Positions 55,120 through 62,799 of a DNA stretch of 64,000 nucleotides are shown in pieces. Origin of the DNA: Allokutzneria oryzae (GTDB taxonomy: Bacteria > Actinomycetota > Actinomycetes > Mycobacteriales > Pseudonocardiaceae); assembly GCF_042429765.1 (NCBI RefSeq), contig NZ_JBHLZU010000011.1:1-64000 (forward strand). Reading direction: 5' to 3'. A program made the position numbers and the translations under genes. Position 1 is the stretch's first letter. Every line of letters starts with the position of its first letter. Below the pieces are notes generated by a model that worked only from the letters and a program-made list of their open reading frames with translations, did no database searches and was not told the origin of the DNA.

Positions 55120-56286
55120 TCAGAGCTCGCGCAGCATGAGCAACGTGATCACGGCGGACCCGCCGCCGACCGCCAGCGCGACCGGCCAGGACACCTCGGC
55201 GGCCAGCCAGCCCGCCATTCCGGGCGCGATCGCCGCCGCCAGGTAGTTCGCGGTGTTCTGGAACCCCAGCGCGATGCCGCTGCGCCCCTCCGGTGCCATT
55301 TCACCCGCGGCGGTGAACGCCAGCCCGTTCCAGCTCAGCGCCAGCGCCGCCGCCGGAACCATCACCACCGCCAGCAGCGCGACCGGCGAGTTCGCCAGGT
55401 CCAGCACCGCAACGGCCAGCAAGGACACGGCGATCGACAACGACACCACCCGCAACGGCCCGAGCCTGCTGCCCACCCGGTCCGACCACGCGCCGTTGAA
55501 CAGCCGCCCTCCGGCGCCGAGCACCTGGGACACCGCGAGCAGCAGCGACGCGACGGCCACGCTCACCCCTCGGTGGTCGTGGAACAGCTCCACCATCAGC
55601 GCGGTGGCGGTGAACTGGGGAATCACCAGGAAGGCGCTGGCCAGGCTGAGCCGCCAGAGCGCGGGGGAGCGCAGCACACCGCCGGTCCCGCTGCCCTTAG
55701 GCACCCGGACGACGCCTTCGGGCTCGCGGACCCAGACGAGGACCGCGACCGCCGCGACCGCGCTGACCGCCGCCAGCACCAGGAACGCCGACGGCACTCC
55801 GCCCGAGTCGGCTGCGGGTGGCAGGACCAGCGCGGAGAACGCCGCGCCGACCGGGGTCGCGCTCTGCCGCACACCCATCGCGACGCCGCGCCTGCCTGCG
55901 GGGAACCAGGTCATCACCGCCCGCCCGCTCGCCGCGTTCGCACTCGCGCCGAACGCGCCCGAGCCCAGCAGCGCCAGGGCCACGAGCACCACGTCACCGG
56001 TGGTGGCCGCGCCCACCAGGCAGACGGCCGCGCCGAGCAGACCGATGGTCATCACGGGGCGCTCGCCGAAGCGGTCCGCGCTGGCGCCCCACAGCACCAG
56101 GGTCAGCATCGTGCCGAGGTTGACCGCGCCGACCAGCAGACCGGCCTCCGGCAGGCTCAGCCCGAAGTGCTCGCGCAGCTGCGGGATGAGCACGGGCAGG
56201 CCGAGGAAGCACGAGGCGTTCGCGCCCTGGGCCAGCGCCCCGGCGGCGAGCACGACCCATCGGTACCGCTCCGGGTGCGTGACCAT
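55120..56286 (-). CDS. MFS transporter, CynX/NarK-like
   Basis: 388 residues from ATG 56286, about 12 membrane segments. Motif A is LWGASADRFGERPVMTIGLL; FLGLPVLIPQLREHFGLSLP and ASGRAVMTWFPAGRRGVAMG are features of the NNP/CynX/oxalate-formate branch, which carries small anions. The substrate is not defined. Upstream is an A/T-rich region with a palindrome (56354-56370), a probable operator. Confidence 0.8.
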   Translation of the reverse strand: MVTHPERYRWVVLAAGALAQGANASCFLGLPVLIPQLREHFGLSLPEAGLLVGAVNLGTMLTLVLWGASADRFGERPVMTIGLLGAAVCLVGAATTGDVVLVALALLGSGAFGASANAASGRAVMTWFPAGRRGVAMGVRQSATPVGAAFSALVLPPAADSGGVPSAFLVLAAVSAVAAVAVLVWVREPEGVVRVPKGSGTGGVLRSPALWRLSLASAFLVIPQFTATALMVELFHDHRGVSVAVASLLLAVSQVLGAGGRLFNGAWSDRVGSRLGPLRVVSLSIAVSLLAVAVLDLANSPVALLAVVMVPAAALALSWNGLAFTAAGEMAPEGRSGIALGFQNTANYLAAAIAPGMAGWLAAEVSWPVALAVGGGSAVITLLMLREL

Positions 56287-56353
56287 CAGCCGAGCCTAGG
56301 CAGGAGATCCACATAGCAGGAGAAATGTCTCGATAAGTGAGATAACACGTAAT

Positions 56354-56370
56354 ACATAATGTCCTTATGT
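56354..56370. promoter_or_regulatory. A/T-rich palindrome, candidate operator
   Basis: ACATAA (56354-56359) and TTATGT (56365-56370) are inverted around 5 nt, about 70 bp upstream of the CynX-like transporter start. Its base composition contrasts strongly with the flanking genes. Confidence 0.4.
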
Positions 56371-56487
56371 GGAGAATTTTCCATGCTGACGCATGAGTGA
56401 ACTGGAAGATCCTTCTGTTGTCGCCGAAGGGTAAAATCAAGAAAAGCCCAGGTAGTTGACCCCTTCTTGATGTTGAGGCTCGCAGTG

Positions 56488-56580
56488 ATGATGGCCACTT
56501 TGAGTGGCGCATGGGCTCCGACGGGCAGCTATTCCGCCCTGCGGGCAGACGTCATCTTGGTCACATCTGCATGTTGCTAA
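56488..56580 (+). CDS. Possible 30-residue leader peptide ending in Cys-Cys
   Basis: From ATG 56488 (GTG 56485 and ATG 56491 are in frame) the frame reads MMATLSGAWAPTGSYSALRA, DVILVTSACC and stop TAA at 56578-56580. The end ALRADVILVTSACC resembles the cysteine-ending leader peptides that sense cysteine supply in actinobacteria. GAGG lies at 56475-56478. The next gene begins 72 nt later and is a small secreted protein, not an obvious sulfur gene, so the link is weak. Confidence 0.35.
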   Translation: MMATLSGAWAPTGSYSALRADVILVTSACC

Positions 56581-56652
56581 TTAACCAACAATCCTGTGGT
56601 TCAGTCGTTCACGTAGGGCGCTCACCCGGCGCCACACCGTGAAAGGAACCCG

Positions 56653-57162
56653 ATGACCTCGCTGCTCTCCCGCCTCGCCGTCGGTGGCGTCCTGATCGCC
56701 GCCCTGGGTGGCGCCGTTGCTCCGGTCGCCGTTGCCGCTCCCGCCCCGGCCGCCGTCAACTGCAACGACGGGAACGTGCTCAAGCAGGTCCTCGTGTCGG
56801 CGGACCACGACGGCGTCGGCGTCGCGTTCAACTTCGCCTGCAAGGTCTCCTCCATCGTGGACATCGCGCCCCTCAACCCGGGTGAGAAGCCGTACAACAT
56901 CGCGGGCGAGGGCGAGTTCCCCAAGCTCGACAAGACCGCCAAGTCCTGGGTCCGCGTCATGGTCAGCGGCATCGACTGGACCAACCCCAGCGCCCCGAAC
57001 CTCGGCACCTACATCAAGGGCGAGGGCGCGGTGAAGCAGATCGTGAACGGCGGCACCTTCGAGGGCCAGACGCTGTGGTTCATCGGCCTGGACAAGAAGC
57101 GCCCGTTCGTCAAGAACGTCAGTGGCAAGACCGTCACCGTCACCGTTAAGGCGGGTGCCTGA
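56653..57162 (+). CDS. Small secreted protein, two-cysteine family, copy 1
   Basis: Function not recognised. 169 residues from ATG 56653, AAAGGAAC upstream. Signal peptide SLLSRLAVGGVLIAALGGAV with cleavage near APA. The mature protein has two cysteines (VNCNDG, NFACKV), predicted beta strands, and the block GGTFEGQTLWFIGLDKKRPF near the C-terminus that matches GDFEGTLSWVIGTKAGMF in the next gene. The pair forms a small family of exported, single-disulfide beta proteins. It may be surface-associated or secreted. Confidence 0.7.
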   Translation: MTSLLSRLAVGGVLIAALGGAVAPVAVAAPAPAAVNCNDGNVLKQVLVSADHDGVGVAFNFACKVSSIVDIAPLNPGEKPYNIAGEGEFPKLDKTAKSWVRVMVSGIDWTNPSAPNLGTYIKGEGAVKQIVNGGTFEGQTLWFIGLDKKRPFVKNVSGKTVTVTVKAGA

Positions 57163-57238
57163 GTACTCGCCGACCACCGTCGGTGTCGTTCGATCCGCTG
57201 CGGGTACTCGATCGAGTGACTGCAACGAAAGGAACGTG

Positions 57239-57739
57239 ATGACTTCGCGAACCCCCGTCCGTGGCCTGCGCAGGGCAGCCGCGGTGGGCGCGGTGATGGC
57301 AGGGCTGCTCGGAGCGCTGGCGCCAGCCGCCTCCGCCGCCCCGGCATCGGTGCAGGAGTGCGAACCGTTCACCTTCTACGGAGTGCAGGTCCGCGACGCC
57401 GGCACCAAGACGGCCGTCGACCTGAAGTACTCCCGCCCCGTCCAGGACGTGACGGTGCGCGAACTGACCGAACCGCCCATCCAGGACGGCTCCGGTGACC
57501 GAATCAAGATCAAGGGAACCGACTGGTACGAGGTCCGCATGCTGTGCGGCTACGACTGGTACGGCAACCCCTACCACGGCCCGCGTCGTGTTCCCGGACG
57601 TGGAGGTGTCGAGGAGGTCGTCCTCAACGGCGACTTCGAGGGCACCCTCTCCTGGGTGATCGGTACGAAGGCAGGCATGTTCCCGACGTCCATCCGCCAC
57701 AACGGTTCCACGCTGACGATCGAGTTCCCCAAGCGCTAG
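57239..57739 (+). CDS. Small secreted protein, two-cysteine family, copy 2
   Basis: Function not recognised. 166 residues from ATG 57239 with AAAGGAAC upstream, the same Shine-Dalgarno layout as copy 1. Signal peptide RRAAAVGAVMAGLLGALAPA, then two cysteines (QECEPF, MLCGYD), IKIKGTDWYEVRM and the shared GDFEGTLSWVIG block. It lies 76 nt after copy 1 and shows clear but distant homology to it. A strong terminator follows. Confidence 0.7.
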   Translation: MTSRTPVRGLRRAAAVGAVMAGLLGALAPAASAAPASVQECEPFTFYGVQVRDAGTKTAVDLKYSRPVQDVTVRELTEPPIQDGSGDRIKIKGTDWYEVRMLCGYDWYGNPYHGPRRVPGRGGVEEVVLNGDFEGTLSWVIGTKAGMFPTSIRHNGSTLTIEFPKR

Positions 57740-57762
57740 TCGGCACGGACCGCGCAAAGCCA

Positions 57763-57799
57763 GAAGAGGCCTTCACCGGCAGGGGGTGAGGGCCTCTTC
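57763..57799. terminator. Two-way terminator
   Basis: A 15-bp stem (57763-57777 with 57785-57799, one G-T pair) and 7-nt loop lies between the second small secreted protein gene and the convergent asparaginase gene. Confidence 0.8.
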
Positions 57800-57823
57800 G
57801 CCTGTCCGCGGCGGGAAGCCCGG

Positions 57824-58774
57824 TCAAAAGACGCCGGGGAGCAGCCGGACGGAGCCGACCCGGCGACCGCCGCCCAGGATGGGCTCCTCGGCCAGCGCGT
57901 TCAGCGCCTCGGACTCCACCCCCAGCGAGCGCAGCGCGCCGACGATCACCGGCAGCCGCGCCCGCTGCGCGCCGTCGGCGATCTTCAGCGCCACCGCCCG
58001 CCCGTCCGGCAGCGCGGCGGCGTGCACGCCCTCCGCGCCCGCCTTGCACAGCAGGCCGGGCACCGCGTCCATCAACAGCGTGTCCTCGCGCCCCGTGCCC
58101 GCGACGAGGTACGGGTGGGCGCGCATGGCGTCGGCGACCCGGCGCATGTCCGTGCCGGGCTTCGCCTGCGCGAGCTTGCCGAACGCCCTGGCCAGCCCGT
58201 AGAGCGAGACCGAGAACAGCGGCGCTCCGCAGCCGTCGACCGCGGTGTGCGCGATCGGCTCCTCTGCCAGCTCGGCGAGGGTGTCCCTGACCGTCACCTG
58301 GAGCGGGTGTGACGGATCCGTGTACGAGGTCGTCGGCCAGCCCCGCTGCACGCACGTCGCCAACATGCCCGAGTGCTTGCCGGAGCAGTTCATGCTGGTC
58401 CGGTTCGCCGTCCCGCCCGCGGCGACCAGAGCGTTCCTGCTGGCCTCGTGCACCGGGTAGTCCGGCGGGCACAGCAGGGCGTCCGGGGTGAGGCCGTGCT
58501 TGTCCAGGATCGCCGTGACCCGCTCGATGTGCTCCGGCTCGCCGTTGTGCGAGGCGCAGATCAACGCCAGGTCGGCGTCGTCGGGCACCTCCAGGCCGCA
58601 GCGGAGCATGCCCAGCGCCTGCATCGGCTTGTTCGACGAGCGCGGCATGATCGGCCTGCGGGTGTCACCGTGCACGGTGACCACCTCACCGGCCGGGCCG
58701 AGCACGATCACGGAGCCGTGGTGCACGCACTCCCGCACACCGGAGCGGACCACCTCGACCAGTTCGCTGGCGAT
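57824..58774 (-). CDS. L-asparaginase II family protein, apparent ATC start
   Basis: 316 residues if translation starts at ATC 58774. The family core is complete: PRSSNKPMQALGMLRCG, LICASHNGEPEHIERVTAIL, TSMNCSGKHSGMLATCVQRG and AVDGCGAPLFSVSLYGLARA. These cytoplasmic enzymes hydrolyse asparagine to aspartate. Members of the family open with a LVEVxRxG strand; here ELVEVVRSG is present only if translation starts before the first GTG (58753). AGGAGG (58787-58782) lies exactly 7 nt before ATC, and no ATG, GTG or TTG exists between it and GTG 58753. It follows rsiG by 2 nt, so translation is probably coupled. Confidence 0.82.
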   Translation of the reverse strand: MASELVEVVRSGVRECVHHGSVIVLGPAGEVVTVHGDTRRPIMPRSSNKPMQALGMLRCGLEVPDDADLALICASHNGEPEHIERVTAILDKHGLTPDALLCPPDYPVHEASRNALVAAGGTANRTSMNCSGKHSGMLATCVQRGWPTTSYTDPSHPLQVTVRDTLAELAEEPIAHTAVDGCGAPLFSVSLYGLARAFGKLAQAKPGTDMRRVADAMRAHPYLVAGTGREDTLLMDAVPGLLCKAGAEGVHAAALPDGRAVALKIADGAQRARLPVIVGALRSLGVESEALNALAEEPILGGGRRVGSVRLLPGVF

Positions 58775-58776
58775 GG

Positions 58777-59364
58777 CTAGTCCTCCTTGGCGTCGTCGGC
58801 GCCGTCCTGCTGGCGGAGCCTGGCCGCCAACAGGTCGTCCACCGACGCCCGGCCTTCCCGGTACCTGCGAGCGATCTCCTCGTTGAGCCGGTCCATCACG
58901 ACCTGGACCTCGCGCCGCCGCCCGGAGACCGACGCCTCCTCGGCGCGGTAGGCCCGCAGCGCGTGCGCGATCTGCTCCTCGGTCAGCGAGGTGACGTTGG
59001 ACAGGTCGACGTCGGAGACCAGCGCCTCGACGTGCCTGCGGTGCGCCTCGGCCCGCGAGGGCTCCGGCATCTGGGCCCGGCCGAGACCGCCGGTGGGGCG
59101 CACCGCGTTCTCCGAGAGGATGCCGACGAGCTGCTCCACGACGGAGGTCGGACCGCCCTCGGAGCGCCTGCGCTGCTCGGCGAGCACGATGTCGATCCTG
59201 GCGTGCAGCAGCCTGCGCACGTAGGACAGGTCGGTCTCTTCCTGCGCAGCTTCGTCCCGCAGCTCCCGCACCTCGTTGAGGGGGCGCTGCTCGACACCCT
59301 CGGTGTAGTCCGGGGCCAGCACGCGGTCGATTCTCCGGCGCCCGCCTGGACGTACCTCGATCAC
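58777..59364 (-). CDS. rsiG: RsiG-type cyclic-di-GMP-binding anti-sigma factor
   Basis: About 195 residues from GTG 59364 (an upstream TTG at 59418 is in frame). Helical and charged. RsiG of Streptomyces binds sigma-WhiG when loaded with cyclic di-GMP, through two E-x3-S-x2-R-x3-Q-x3-D motifs. The second motif is intact here (Glu143, Ser147, Arg150, Gln154, Asp158). The first has Glu43, Ser47, Arg50, His54, Asp58, with His in place of Gln. The WhiG target is not in the window. It would restrain development genes while cyclic di-GMP is high. Assigned from motif and overall pattern (EETDLSYVRRLLHARID, REGRASVDDLLAARL). Confidence 0.8.
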   Translation of the reverse strand: MIEVRPGGRRRIDRVLAPDYTEGVEQRPLNEVRELRDEAAQEETDLSYVRRLLHARIDIVLAEQRRRSEGGPTSVVEQLVGILSENAVRPTGGLGRAQMPEPSRAEAHRRHVEALVSDVDLSNVTSLTEEQIAHALRAYRAEEASVSGRRREVQVVMDRLNEEIARRYREGRASVDDLLAARLRQQDGADDAKED

Positions 59365-59437
59365 GTGCCCATCCTGCGGGACATTCCGGTCAGCCGCCAA
59401 CACCCGCTCTACTCCCAACAGGTACAGATTCCGATAT

Positions 59438-60274
59438 TCACCTGGTTTGTTGCACTCCGAGCATGCCCCGGGCCTGTTCCGCGGACAACGGAGGCCGTTG
59501 CGCGATCCTGGACAACGCCGCCGCTCGGGCCGCGAGTTGGGCGTTGTCGCGCACGCGCTCGCCCTTGGCGTAGGAGAGGGTGTCCTCCATGCCGACCCGG
59601 AGATGACCGCCGGATGCCAGTGAGGCCAACATCACCGGAAGCGTGGTCCTGCCGACACCGGTCGCGGAGAAGCTGGCCCCCTCGGGCAGCAGCCGCAGCG
59701 CCGAGGTCAGCATCTCCGCCGTGCCGGGCATCCCGCCGGGGACGCCCATCACGAGGTCGACGTGCACGTGGCCGCCCGCGGGCGCGCCGTGCTCGTCCAG
59801 CAGCCGGTTCAGCGAGGCGAGCTGACCGATGTCGAAGATCTCGTACTCCGGCACGATCCGCCGCTCCTGCATCCGCTTGTGCAGCTCGACGATGAACTCC
59901 CAGCGGTTCATGAACACCGCGTCACCGAAGTTCACCGTGCCCATGGTGCAGGAGGCCGAGTCCGGCATCGCGTCCAGCACGGCGAGCCGGTCCTCCTCGG
60001 GATCGGTCACCGCGCCACCGGTGGACAGCTGCACGATGAGGCCCGTCTCCGCGCGCAGCGCGGCCACGGTCTCCTTGAGCAGGCCCTGGTCCAGGCTCGG
60101 CCTGGCCTCGGCGTCCCGGATGTGGACGTGGATCATGCTCGCGCCGACCCGCTCGCAGTCCTGGCCCGTCCGGACCAGCTCCTCCAGCGTGACCGGGAGG
60201 TTCGGGACCTCGGCCTTGCTGTGCTCCGCCCCGGTGGGGGCGACTGTGACCAGGGTGCCTGACGACGCTGTCAT
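59438..60274 (-). CDS. BKACE family enzyme (3-keto-5-aminohexanoate cleavage-like)
   Basis: 278 residues from ATG 60274. A TIM-barrel with the BKACE features VTVAPTGAEHSKAEVPNLPV, the zinc pair in SMIHVHIRDAEARPSLDQ, LIVQLSTGGAVTDPEEDRLA and GGHLRVGMEDTLSYAKGERV. These enzymes condense a beta-keto acid with acetyl-CoA to give acetoacetate and a CoA ester. The substrate is not set by sequence. It lies 73 nt upstream of rsiG on the same strand. Confidence 0.88.
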   Translation of the reverse strand: MTASSGTLVTVAPTGAEHSKAEVPNLPVTLEELVRTGQDCERVGASMIHVHIRDAEARPSLDQGLLKETVAALRAETGLIVQLSTGGAVTDPEEDRLAVLDAMPDSASCTMGTVNFGDAVFMNRWEFIVELHKRMQERRIVPEYEIFDIGQLASLNRLLDEHGAPAGGHVHVDLVMGVPGGMPGTAEMLTSALRLLPEGASFSATGVGRTTLPVMLASLASGGHLRVGMEDTLSYAKGERVRDNAQLAARAAALSRIAQRPPLSAEQARGMLGVQQTR

Positions 60275-60326
60275 GTCGCCGATCCTGCCAGGCACCCGCC
60301 GCGTGAGATAGCCCCGAAGACGGTGC

Positions 60327-61409
60327 TCAGCCCCGCAACCTGCGCAGCGCCGCGCGTCCGGGCTGTTCACCGGTGTCCGGTGGCACCGAGTCGGGGTCGA
60401 CCGCGGCGCTCACCACGTCCTCGCCCTCACCCGCCGTGAGCTCGCTTTCGACCGGGACCGAACGCTTGAGCAGCGCCAGCGCGATCGGGCCGAGCTCGTG
60501 GTGCAGCACGGCCGTGCCGACGCGGCCGACGACCTTGCCGCCCGCCGTCACCGGCGAGCCGGGCGGTGGCAGCACCTCCTGCGAGCCGTCCAGGTGCAGC
60601 AGCAGCATCCTGCGCGGCGGCTTGCCCAGGTTGTGCACCCGCGCGACGGTCTCCTGGCCGCGGTAGCACCCCTTCTCCAGGTGCACGGCGCGGCCGATCC
60701 ACGCGACCTCGTGCGGAATCGTGCGCTCGTCGGTGTCCATGCCCAGGCGCGGCCGCAGCGACTCCACCCGCAGCGCCTCGTAGGTCCAGCTGCCTGCTGG
60801 CCGGGCCCCGGCGTCGGTCAGCCGTGTCCACCACGCGTCCAGCTCCGCGCGCGGCACCAGCAGGTCCACCGAGTCCGGCGCGCTCATCCGCCTGGCGAAG
60901 CCGCCGCCCGGCAGCGCGAGGACCTCGCCGGGCGTGGTCGGCGCGGTGACGCCCGCGGCGCCGAGCACATCGGTCGCGGTCGGCCCGAGCACGGTCAGCA
61001 CGGCGAGCTCGTCGGTCGCGTCCCGAGGCTCGACCTTCGACCAGAACACCATCTTCGTGAGGTAGTCCAGCAGCGGCGCGACCCGCTCCCGCTCGGTGTC
61101 CAGCCACACCGTCCCGTCGAGCTCGGCGACGACCGCGTGGTGCTCGACCCGGCCCTGCACGTCCAGGACCAGCAGCTCGGTCCCGGTGCCGTCGCCGAGC
61201 TCGGTCATGTGCTGGCTGGTCAGCGAGTGCAGCCAGGTGAGCCGGTCCTCGCCGGGCACCGCGATCACGCCGCGGTGCGAGCGGTCGACCACCACGGCCG
61301 AGCGGGCCGCCGTCCGCTGCTCGGCGAGCGGGTCGCCGAAGTGCCACGGCACCCCGGGATCCGCCGAGTCCTCCGGCGGCGCGATCGCGCCTGGCTGGCC
61401 TAGCGTCAC
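60327..61409 (-). CDS. ygfZ: YgfZ/GcvT-like folate-binding protein
   Basis: 360 residues from GTG 61409, overlapping the Fur-family stop (GTGA). The diagnostic YgfZ motif KGCYRGQETVARVHNLGKPP, with its conserved Cys, is present, together with LTSQHMTELGDGTGTELLVL and the GcvT fold. YgfZ helps repair or assemble certain iron-sulfur enzymes with tetrahydrofolate. Pairing with a metal-sensing regulator fits iron-sulfur maintenance. Confidence 0.9.
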   Translation of the reverse strand: MTLGQPGAIAPPEDSADPGVPWHFGDPLAEQRTAARSAVVVDRSHRGVIAVPGEDRLTWLHSLTSQHMTELGDGTGTELLVLDVQGRVEHHAVVAELDGTVWLDTERERVAPLLDYLTKMVFWSKVEPRDATDELAVLTVLGPTATDVLGAAGVTAPTTPGEVLALPGGGFARRMSAPDSVDLLVPRAELDAWWTRLTDAGARPAGSWTYEALRVESLRPRLGMDTDERTIPHEVAWIGRAVHLEKGCYRGQETVARVHNLGKPPRRMLLLHLDGSQEVLPPPGSPVTAGGKVVGRVGTAVLHHELGPIALALLKRSVPVESELTAGEGEDVVSAAVDPDSVPPDTGEQPGRAALRRLRG

Positions 61410-61843
61410 GTCAGCTCCTGATCTCCACTGGCGCAGCCCGCGCACACGCCGGACAACGCGAGGTGGCTGGCATCCAGTTCGAAACCCCGCGCGGCGCGGA
61501 GTTGTTCCCCGAGCGCGGCCAGCGCCTCGCACGGGACCTCGTCCAGCTCGCCGCAGCGGTGGCAGACGAGGTGGACGTGCTCGTGGGCGTTCACCGAGTA
61601 CGTCGGCGCGCCGTGGCCGAGGTGCGTGTGCCGCACCAGGCCGAGCTCCTCCAGCAGGTCGAGCGTGCGGTAGACGGTGGTGATGTTGACCGTCGGGGTG
61701 AGCCGCCGGATCCGCTGGCAGATCTGCTCCGGCGTGGCGTGCCCCAGTTCGGTGACCGCGTCCAGCACCAGCTGGCGCTGCGGCGTCATCCGCAGCCCGC
61801 GCTGGCGCAGGGTGCGGCGGAGTATCTCCGGCGCGCTGTCCAC
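61406..61843 (-). CDS. Fur-family metal- or peroxide-responsive regulator
   Basis: 145 residues from GTG 61843. The winged helix is RGLRMTPQRQLVLDAVTELG, HATPEQICQRIRRLTPTVNI; the metal region is HEHVHLVCHRCGELDEVPCE, and a C-terminal CAGC completes a structural four-cysteine zinc site. Whether it senses iron, zinc or peroxide is not clear. TACGAT (61856-61851) lies 7 nt before the start, so the message is probably leaderless. It is coupled to ygfZ and divergent from the next gene over only 23 bp. Confidence 0.88.
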   Translation of the reverse strand: MDSAPEILRRTLRQRGLRMTPQRQLVLDAVTELGHATPEQICQRIRRLTPTVNITTVYRTLDLLEELGLVRHTHLGHGAPTYSVNAHEHVHLVCHRCGELDEVPCEALAALGEQLRAARGFELDASHLALSGVCAGCASGDQELT

Positions 61844-61850
61844 GACCCCA

Positions 61851-61860
61851 ATCGTAGGCT
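61851..61860. promoter_or_regulatory. Overlapping divergent leaderless promoters
   Basis: In ATCGTAGGCT the minus strand has TACGAT (61856-61851) 7 nt from the Fur GTG, and the plus strand has TAGGCT (61855-61860) 6 nt from the aminotransferase-fold ATG 61867. The two -10 boxes share two base pairs, so polymerase can use only one direction at a time. Confidence 0.55.
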
Positions 61861-61866
61861 GAGCCC

Positions 61867-62718
61867 ATGCGCGTAGTGGCACAGCTCGACGGGACCCTCG
61901 TCGACCCCGAAGCCCCACTCCTCCGACCGGACGACTACAGCGTCCAGCGCGGCGACGGCGTGTTCGAAACGATCTTCGTGGTGAACCGCAGGACCCGTGA
62001 GCTCGGCCCGCACCTGGCCAGGTTGGCCCGCTCGGCGCAGCTGCTCGGCATGCCGCCGGTGGACATCCCGGCGTGGGAGCGCGTCGGCCAGGTCGTCATC
62101 GACGCGTGGCCGTGGGACACCCACCCCGAGATGGGTCTGAAGCTGATCTACACCAGGGGAGCGGAGTACGGCGACGGCTCGCCGACCGGCTTCGCCATGG
62201 GCATCCCCATCCCGGACAGCACCATCGACAAGCGCCGCAACGGCGTCGCCGCGCTCACCCTGGACCGGGGCTACGGCACCGACCTCACCGAGCGCGCGCC
62301 GTGGCTGCTGCTGGGCGCGAAGACCCTGAGCTACGCGGTGAACATGGCCGCGACCCGCTACGCCCAGGAGCACGGCGCGGAGGAAGTGATCTTCACCGCC
62401 TCCGACGGCACGGTGCTGGAGGGCCCGACCTCCACGGTGGTCATCGCCAAGGACCGCACGCTGGTCACCACCCCGCCCCCGCTGGGCATCCTGGAGGGCA
62501 CCACCCAGGCGGCCCTGTTCCGCGCGGCGGAGGCGGCGGGCTGGAAGACCAAGGTCGAGCCGATCACGGTCCCGGAGCTGTCCGAAGCGGACGGCCTCTG
62601 GTGCGTCTCCAGCGTCCGCCTCATCACCAGGGTGCACACCCTCAACGGCGAGCCCCTGCGCGACTTCTCCGACCTCCACAAGGAGGTCACCTCGCTCTAC
62701 GAGGCCGTCTACGCCTGA
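61867..62718 (+). CDS. Class IV aminotransferase-fold enzyme, aminodeoxychorismate lyase-like
   Basis: 283 residues from ATG 61867. PLP fold type IV: YSVQRGDGVFETIFVVNRRT at the start, the PLP lysine in LLLGAKTLSYAVNMAATRYA, and AEEVIFTASDGTVLEGPTST for phosphate binding, then GILEGTTQAALFRAAEAAG. The best match is PabC-type 4-amino-4-deoxychorismate lyase (folate synthesis); D-amino acid or branched-chain aminotransferase activity cannot be excluded. The folate link fits the neighbouring folate-binding YgfZ. Probably leaderless. Confidence 0.82.
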   Translation: MRVVAQLDGTLVDPEAPLLRPDDYSVQRGDGVFETIFVVNRRTRELGPHLARLARSAQLLGMPPVDIPAWERVGQVVIDAWPWDTHPEMGLKLIYTRGAEYGDGSPTGFAMGIPIPDSTIDKRRNGVAALTLDRGYGTDLTERAPWLLLGAKTLSYAVNMAATRYAQEHGAEEVIFTASDGTVLEGPTSTVVIAKDRTLVTTPPPLGILEGTTQAALFRAAEAAGWKTKVEPITVPELSEADGLWCVSSVRLITRVHTLNGEPLRDFSDLHKEVTSLYEAVYA

Positions 62719-62727
62719 CCCCGAACA

Positions 62728-62789
62728 GCCATTCGCGGGCTTATGGACGCTTCGCGAGACGCGAAAAGGTCCATAAGCCCGCGAATGGC
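62728..62789. repeat. 62-bp palindromic element, copy 3
   Basis: Arms 62728-62748 and 62769-62789 are identical to copies 1 and 2. The 20-nt loop GCTTCGCGAGACGCGAAAAG contains its own TTCGCG/CGCGAA hairpin. It lies 9 nt after the aminotransferase-fold stop and 10 nt before the end of the convergent nitrobindin-like gene. Confidence 0.85.
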
Positions 62790-62799
62790 CGGGAGTGGG

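Larger units (their letters stand above)
56287..56652. other. 366-bp A/T-richer divergent region
   Basis: Between the CynX-like gene and the small secreted protein genes. It holds the palindrome ACATAA-N5-TTATGT, several short A/T blocks, and a 30-codon open frame (56488-56580) ending in two cysteines. AACCA/TGGTT just downstream of that frame can form a small hairpin. No RNA gene or longer coding frame was recognised. Confidence 0.5.

Noticed and set aside
57824..58753. GTG 58753 as start of the asparaginase gene
   Set aside because: No ribosome binding site at the right distance and the conserved ELVEV strand would be lost; AGGAGG fits ATC 58774.
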